A DNA stretch of 64,000 bases from Sphaerisporangium krabiense. Its GTDB lineage: Bacteria; Actinomycetota; Actinomycetes; Streptosporangiales; Streptosporangiaceae. The stretch is taken from assembly GCF_014200435.1 (NCBI RefSeq), contig NZ_JACHBR010000001.1, forward strand, positions 1,426,001 to 1,490,000, given 5' to 3'. This document shows, in pieces, positions 59,932 to 64,000 of the stretch (positions within the stretch are counted from its first letter, which is position 1; each line of letters starts with the position of its first letter). The position numbers and the translations under genes are program-made. Below the pieces are notes generated by a model. That model worked only from the letters and a program-made list of their open reading frames with translations, was not told the DNA's origin and ran no database searches.

Positions 59932-60729
59932 TCAGGCGCCGTCGAGGTAGGCGAGCTGCGCCCGCACCGACATCTCGGCCGCCGGCCGCAGCCCCTCCTC
60001 CAGCCCCGCGTACACGATCGCGACGATCTCGGCGGGCGTCGCCGCGCCGTCCCGCCGCGCCCGCGCGACCTGCTCCAGGCGTTCGCGCCGGTGGGCGATG
60101 TAGGCGTCCAGCGCCGCGATCGGCTCGGGCAGCACCGGGCCGTGCCCCGGCAGCAGGGCCTTGGCCGCCGTGACCTCCGCGCCGGCCCGCAGCCGGTCCA
60201 GGCTGCGCAGGTAGTCGGCGAGGTCGCCGTCGGGGGCGATCACCGTCGTCCCCCTGCCGAGGATCGTGTCGCCGGTCAGCATCGCCTCGTCGGCGGGCAG
60301 CCAGAAGCACAGCGAGTCGAAGGAGTGCCCCGGCGTGCCGACGACGCGCAGCTCGACGCCGCCGCCCGTCACCACGTCCCCGTCGGAGAGCCCTTCGTCG
60401 CCCAGCACGTGCCGGGGGTCCAGGGCGCGCACCGGCGCGCCGGCCATGCGGGCGAACCGCGCGGCGCCGCCGCTGTGGTCCTCGTGCCCGTGGGTCAGCA
60501 GGATCGCGGCCACGCGCCGGTCGCCCAGGTGGTCGGCGACCCGGCGCAGGTGCCGCTCGTCGTCCGGCCCGGGGTCGACGACCAGCGCGGACGGGGCGTC
60601 AGGCTCGCCGATCACCCAGGTGTTGGTGCCGTCCAGGGTCATGGGCGAGGCGTTGGGCGCGAGCACGCCGGTCGCGCGGGTGGTGCCGGAGCCGTCCGGA
60701 CCGCCGAGGGGAATTCGCAGGCCGCTCAT
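59932..60729 (-). CDS. MBL-fold metallohydrolase (Rv3677c-like)
   Basis: 265 residues. Metallo-beta-lactamase zinc motif THGHEDHSGG near residue 80, then TPGHSFDS, LTGDTILG and LPGHGPV. LACTB2/RNase-like shape, with the last 60 residues helical. Fourth gene of a coupled operon (four-base overlap with the Nudix gene). Convergent with crp. Confidence 0.92.
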   Translation of the reverse strand: MSGLRIPLGGPDGSGTTRATGVLAPNASPMTLDGTNTWVIGEPDAPSALVVDPGPDDERHLRRVADHLGDRRVAAILLTHGHEDHSGGAARFARMAGAPVRALDPRHVLGDEGLSDGDVVTGGGVELRVVGTPGHSFDSLCFWLPADEAMLTGDTILGRGTTVIAPDGDLADYLRSLDRLRAGAEVTAAKALLPGHGPVLPEPIAALDAYIAHRRERLEQVARARRDGAATPAEIVAIVYAGLEEGLRPAAEMSVRAQLAYLDGA

Positions 60730-61559
60730 GACACCCCATCATGACCTTCGGGGATGAACAGCCACATCTCGCCCTCCACCTCGGCGACGTGCGGCCGGAA
60801 GGTCACGACCCGCCGCTCGCTGGCCAGGACCGACGCGACGTCCTCGAACGCCGCGATCTCCGTCAGCGTGCGGATCGTCGGGGACATCAGGAAGATCTCT
60901 CCGGCCTCCGCCCGGCGCAGCGCCTCGCCGGGGCGCATCCACGCCACCTGGTCGGCCTCGCCGCCCACGTCCCGGGTGCGCTGGCCCGGGGGCAGCGCTG
61001 CCACGAAGAAGCGGGTGTCGAACCGCTTGCTCTCGACGTCCGGAGTGATCCAGTGCGCCCAGGGCCGCAGCAGGTCCGTCCTGAGCACCAGGCCACGCCG
61101 GTCCAGGAACTCCGCCAGCGACAGCTCACGGGCGATCAGGGCCTCGCGGTCGGCCTCCCAGTCGTCGCCGGTGGTGTCGGCGACCAGCGTGTCCGGGCTC
61201 GGCCCCGCCAGCAGCACGCCGGACTCCTCGAACGTCTCGCGCACGGCCGCGCAGACCAGCCCGCGCGCCGTCGTGACGTCCGCGCCGAACGCGCGCGCCC
61301 ACACCTCCGGAGAGGGGCCCGCCCAGGCCACCCGGCGGTCGGCGTCACGCGGATCCACGCCGCCGCCGGGGAAGACGTACGCCCCGGCGGCGAAGCTCAT
61401 GCTCGTGGCGCGCCTGAGCAGGTAGACCTCGACGCCGGGGCCGCAGGCGCGCAGCAACACGACGGTCGCGGCGTCCCTGGCCGGCGCCGGGGCGATCTCA
61501 CCGGCCAGGATCGCCCGCGCCCGCACACCGGACTCGCCGCGCAGCGGGAAGCCGTTCAT
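60726..61559 (-). CDS. Nudix hydrolase with split box (NUDT19-like)
   Basis: 277 residues. The Nudix box is interrupted: GAYVFPGGGVDPRD is followed by about 35 residues before CAAVRETFEESGVLL, the layout of NUDT19-type CoA hydrolases. Substrate not proven. The start ATG overlaps the RidA stop and the stop overlaps the MBL start (four bases each). Confidence 0.88.
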   Translation of the reverse strand: MNGFPLRGESGVRARAILAGEIAPAPARDAATVVLLRACGPGVEVYLLRRATSMSFAAGAYVFPGGGVDPRDADRRVAWAGPSPEVWARAFGADVTTARGLVCAAVRETFEESGVLLAGPSPDTLVADTTGDDWEADREALIARELSLAEFLDRRGLVLRTDLLRPWAHWITPDVESKRFDTRFFVAALPPGQRTRDVGGEADQVAWMRPGEALRRAEAGEIFLMSPTIRTLTEIAAFEDVASVLASERRVVTFRPHVAEVEGEMWLFIPEGHDGVS

Positions 61560-62017
61560 CTCACCTCGGCGATCAGCTCCACCTCGACCGGGGCGTCCAG
61601 CGGCAGCACCGCGACGCCGACGGCGCTGCGCGCGTGCCGCCCGGCGTCCCCGAACACCTCGCCCAGAAGCTCGCTGGCCCCGTTGATCACCTGCGGCTGG
61701 CCGGTGAAGCCCGGAGCGCTCGCCACGAAGCCGACCACCTTGACGATGCGCACGATGTTGGACAGGCCGCCCGCCACCGAGGCCACCGCCGCCAGCGCGT
61801 TCAGCGCGCAAATCCGGGCCTGCTCCTTGGCGAGGTCGGCGTCCAGGTCGGCGCCGACCTTGCCGGTGACGGCGAGCTTGCCGTCAACCAGCGGCAACTG
61901 GCCCGAGGTGTACACGTGGTCACCCGTGCGCACGGCCGGCACGTACGCGGCCAGCGGCGGCACGACCTCGGGCAACGTCAGGCCGAGCCCGGCCAGCCGC
62001 TCCTCGGGTGTGCTCAC
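61556..62017 (-). CDS. RidA-family protein (Rv3678c-like)
   Basis: 153 residues from GTG at 62017. RidA/YjgF fold: VYTSGQLPLVDGKL, CALNALAAVASVAGGLSNIV and the conserved Arg in HARSAVGVAVLPL. RidA deaminates reactive enamine/imine intermediates. Second gene of the coupled operon. Confidence 0.9.
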   Translation of the reverse strand: MSTPEERLAGLGLTLPEVVPPLAAYVPAVRTGDHVYTSGQLPLVDGKLAVTGKVGADLDADLAKEQARICALNALAAVASVAGGLSNIVRIVKVVGFVASAPGFTGQPQVINGASELLGEVFGDAGRHARSAVGVAVLPLDAPVEVELIAEVR

Positions 62018-62169
62018 TGCTTCACCCTCTTCAGGTAGGCGACGAGCTGCTCGGCGTTCGGGCCGGGGATGACGGTGACGAGCTCCCAGCCGTCCTCGCC
62101 CCACTGGTCGAGGATCTGCTTGGTGGCGTGGGTCAGCAACGGGACCGTGGCGTATTCGAACCTGTTCAT
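62014..62169 (-). CDS. DUF4177 small protein
   Basis: 51 residues, MNRFEYATVPLL... with the family core LDQWGEDGWELVTVIPG then VAYLKRVKQ. Corresponds to the small Rv3678A-type gene at the head of this operon. Its stop overlaps the RidA GTG start (four bases). Short, so easily missed. Function unknown. Confidence 0.88.
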   Translation of the reverse strand: MNRFEYATVPLLTHATKQILDQWGEDGWELVTVIPGPNAEQLVAYLKRVKQ

Positions 62170-62235
62170 GGTGAGACTGTAGACGGCGCGGGGGCGCCCG
62201 GGTCGCGCGCGGGGACCTTTTGCGAAGTATCAACG

Positions 62236-62277
62236 ATGACCGGAAAAGCCCCTGGTGTAGGGCTTTTCGCCGGTCAT
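62236..62277. promoter_or_regulatory. long hairpin in divergent promoter region
   Basis: ATGACCGG-AAAAGCCC pairs with GGGCTTTT-(CG)-CCGGTCAT around an 8-base loop; 16 paired bases with a 2-base bulge. It lies between the divergent DUF4177 and ArsA genes where no transcript ends, so it may be a leader attenuator or an operator. Confidence 0.6.
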
Positions 62278-62348
62278 GGGCGACGGGCGGGTATCCGGGG
62301 GGTGGGGAACGGCGAATCGCCAAGTGACCGTTGGGTAGCCTTCGAGAC

Positions 62349-63353
62349 GTGAGCGCTCGCGACATCGACTGGGACGGCGTGCGGCTGCACGTCGTCACCG
62401 GCAAGGGTGGCACCGGCAAGACCACGGTGGCCGCCGCCCTGGCACTGGCCCTCGCCGCGGGCGGCAAGAAGGTCCTCCTCGTCGAGGTCGAAGGACGGCA
62501 GGGCATCGCCCAGGTCTTCGACACCCCGCCGCTCCCCTACGAGGAGCGCAAGATCGCCGTCGCCCCGGGCGGCGGCGACGTCTACGCCCTCGCCGTGGAC
62601 CCCGAAGAGGCCATGCTCGAATACGTCGAGATGTTCTACGGCATGCGGCGCGCGGGCAAGGCGCTCAACAAGATCGGCCTGGTCGACTTCGCGACCACCA
62701 TCGCCCCCGGCCTGCGTGACGTGCTCGTCACCGGCAAGACCAGCGAGGCCGTGCGCCGCCGCGACAAGTCGGGCAGGCGCGTGTACGACGCCGTCGTCAT
62801 GGACGCGCCGCCCACCGGCAGGATCACCCGCTTCCTCAACGTGACCTCCGAGGTCGCCGGGCTCGCCCGCATCGGCCCGGTCAAGAACCACGCGGACCTG
62901 GTGCGCGGCGTCGTGGCCTCGCCCGAGACCGCCGTGCACTTCGTCACGCTGCTGGAGGAGATGCCCGTCCAGGAGACCCTCGACGGCGTCGAGAGCCTGC
63001 GCGCCGCCAATCTGCCCGTGGGCGGCATCTTCATCAACATGGTGCGCCCCGAGCTGCTGCCCAAGACGGCCCTGGACGCCGCCGCGAAGAACTCCTTCGA
63101 CCCGGCCGAGCTGGCGCTCGGGCTCAAGGCCGCCGGGCTCGCCGACGGCCCGGCCGACGCCTCCGCGATAGCCGAGGCCCTGGCGGCCGAGATCGCCGAA
63201 CACGCCCGGCGCACCTCGCTGGAACGGCGCGAGCGCCGTGCGCTGGCCCGGGCCAAGAGCCCGCGCTATGACCTGCCGCTGCTGACCGACGGCGCCGACC
63301 TCGCCGGGCTGCACGAGCTGGCCCAGGCCATCCGCGCGCAGGGAGCGGCGTGA
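62349..63353 (+). CDS. ArsA/GET3-family ATPase, first of pair (Rv3679-like)
   Basis: 334 residues from GTG at 62349. Deviant Walker [10 protein letters not shown] near residue 19, LVEVEGRQG, switch [13 protein letters not shown] and later [10 protein letters not shown]. Soluble anion-pump-like ATPase without arsenic genes nearby. In mycobacteria this pair (BagA/BagB) is linked to redox and glycerol metabolism. Forms an operon with the next gene, 40 bases on. Confidence 0.93.
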   Translation: MSARDIDWDGVRLHVVTGKGGTGKTTVAAALALALAAGGKKVLLVEVEGRQGIAQVFDTPPLPYEERKIAVAPGGGDVYALAVDPEEAMLEYVEMFYGMRRAGKALNKIGLVDFATTIAPGLRDVLVTGKTSEAVRRRDKSGRRVYDAVVMDAPPTGRITRFLNVTSEVAGLARIGPVKNHADLVRGVVASPETAVHFVTLLEEMPVQETLDGVESLRAANLPVGGIFINMVRPELLPKTALDAAAKNSFDPAELALGLKAAGLADGPADASAIAEALAAEIAEHARRTSLERRERRALARAKSPRYDLPLLTDGADLAGLHELAQAIRAQGAA

Positions 63354-63393
63354 ACATCTCCAGGCGAAGCCCCCACCGGAGGACCTCCCCGTC

Positions 63394-64000
63394 ATGACCA
63401 CGACCATCCCGGACCCGACCGGCCAGGCCGCGCACACCGGCGACGCCGGCCGCCGGGTCTCGCCCGTCCTCGACGTGGACGCCATCCTCGACGACGAGGG
63501 CACCCGCATCGTGGTGTGCTGCGGCTCCGGCGGGGTGGGCAAGACCACGACGGCCGCGGCGCTCGCGCTGCGGGCGGCCGAGCGAGGACGCCGCGTCGTG
63601 GTGCTCACCGTCGACCCGGCGCGCCGCCTGGCGCAGTCCATGGGGCTCACCGAGCTGGACAACACCCCGCGGCCGGTCGCCGGCGTCAAGGGGGCGGGCG
63701 AGCTGCACGCCATGATGCTCGACATGAAGCGGACCTTCGACGAGATCATCGAGGCGCACGCCGACCCCGAGCGCGCCCGGCAGATCCTCACGAACCCCTT
63801 CTACCAGTCGCTGTCGTCCAGCTTCTCCGGCACGCAGGAGTACATGGCCATGGAGAAGCTCGGCCAGCTGCGCCGCTCAGACGAATGGGACCTGATCATC
63901 GTCGACACGCCCCCGTCGCGGTCGGCGCTGGACTTCCTCGACGCCCCCGAGCGGCTCGGCCGCTTCCTGGACGGGCGGCTGATCCGCATCCTGACGGCTC
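63394..64000 (+). CDS. ArsA/GET3-family ATPase, second of pair (Rv3680-like), partial
   Basis: The first 202 residues are visible; the gene runs off the window. Deviant Walker [14 protein letters not shown] near residue 45, [30 protein letters not shown] and the switch [14 protein letters not shown]. Likely partner of the preceding ATPase. Confidence 0.93.
   Translation, partial: MTTTIPDPTGQAAHTGDAGRRVSPVLDVDAILDDEGTRIVVCCGSGGVGKTTTAAALALRAAERGRRVVVLTVDPARRLAQSMGLTELDNTPRPVAGVKGAGELHAMMLDMKRTFDEIIEAHADPERARQILTNPFYQSLSSSFSGTQEYMAMEKLGQLRRSDEWDLIIVDTPPSRSALDFLDAPERLGRFLDGRLIRILTA

Noticed and set aside
62349..64000. Arsenite efflux system
   Set aside because: ArsA-type ATPases occur here without arsB, arsC, arsD or arsR; the pair matches the mycobacterial Rv3679/Rv3680 context.

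Overview
The window looks like chromosome from a high-GC filamentous actinomycete. Coding and spacer DNA are strongly GC-rich. The gene set includes BldG, XRE/DUF397 (WhiJ-type) regulator pairs, an actinobacterial Tad pilus locus, 6C RNA, a Crp/MarP/Nth block and K+-independent H+-pyrophosphatase. Streptosporangiales (Actinomadura/Nonomuraea-like) is my best guess, but the sequence alone does not fix the family. I saw no tRNA, rRNA, insertion sequence, phage block or CRISPR array.

Layout. 0-8 kb: a small lipoprotein, then the dnaK-grpE-dnaJ-hspR chaperone operon behind two HspR (HAIR) operators and a -35/-10 pair, followed by clpB. 8-15.9 kb: single-gene units, namely a P450, a small secreted protein, a TPR protein, a MarR-like regulator divergent from an alpha/beta hydrolase around a large inverted-repeat operator, a TetR regulator, a CapA-like lipoprotein and a monofunctional catalase with a PerR/CatR-like box. 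15.9-19.9 kb: an accessory-looking island with two XRE/DUF5753 regulators, two DUF397 proteins and a two-gene unit of unknown function. Both regulators have the same TGCAANTTGCA palindrome upstream. 20-34 kb: HD phosphohydrolase, Rieske membrane protein, TauE exporter, SPFH protein, ABC ATPase, a two-component system, SDR plus QueA-like enzyme, two secreted paralogues, an ornithine-lipid-type acyltransferase pair and SerB. 34-41 kb: SixA-type phosphatase, H+-PPase, BldG with an anti-sigma-like ATPase, and a DEAH helicase.

41.4-49.3 kb: a complete-looking Tad/Flp secretion locus on the minus strand (Ssd/CpaE-like, TadA, TadB, TadC, DUF4244 Flp-like pilin, TadE, TadG-like). It is unusually stretched by about 2 kb of non-coding spacers that carry direct repeats and a broken YCII/DGPF gene fragment. 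The CpaE-like protein ends in six tandem 16-residue repeats. A 6C RNA lies just upstream of it. 50-64 kb: a block in the same order as Mycobacterium tuberculosis Rv3662c-Rv3680, with a degenerate Fic-like protein, acsA, a holin-like membrane protein, an epoxide-hydrolase-like protein, DUF309, MarP, a HEAT protein, a CoA-type Nudix, nth, crp, a four-gene overlapping operon (DUF4177-RidA-Nudix-MBL) and a divergent pair of ArsA-family ATPases. The last ATPase gene runs off the window.

The chaperone operon, Tad locus, Crp/MarP block and BldG module are vertically inherited cores. The 16-20 kb island and the swollen Tad spacers are the parts that look unusual.
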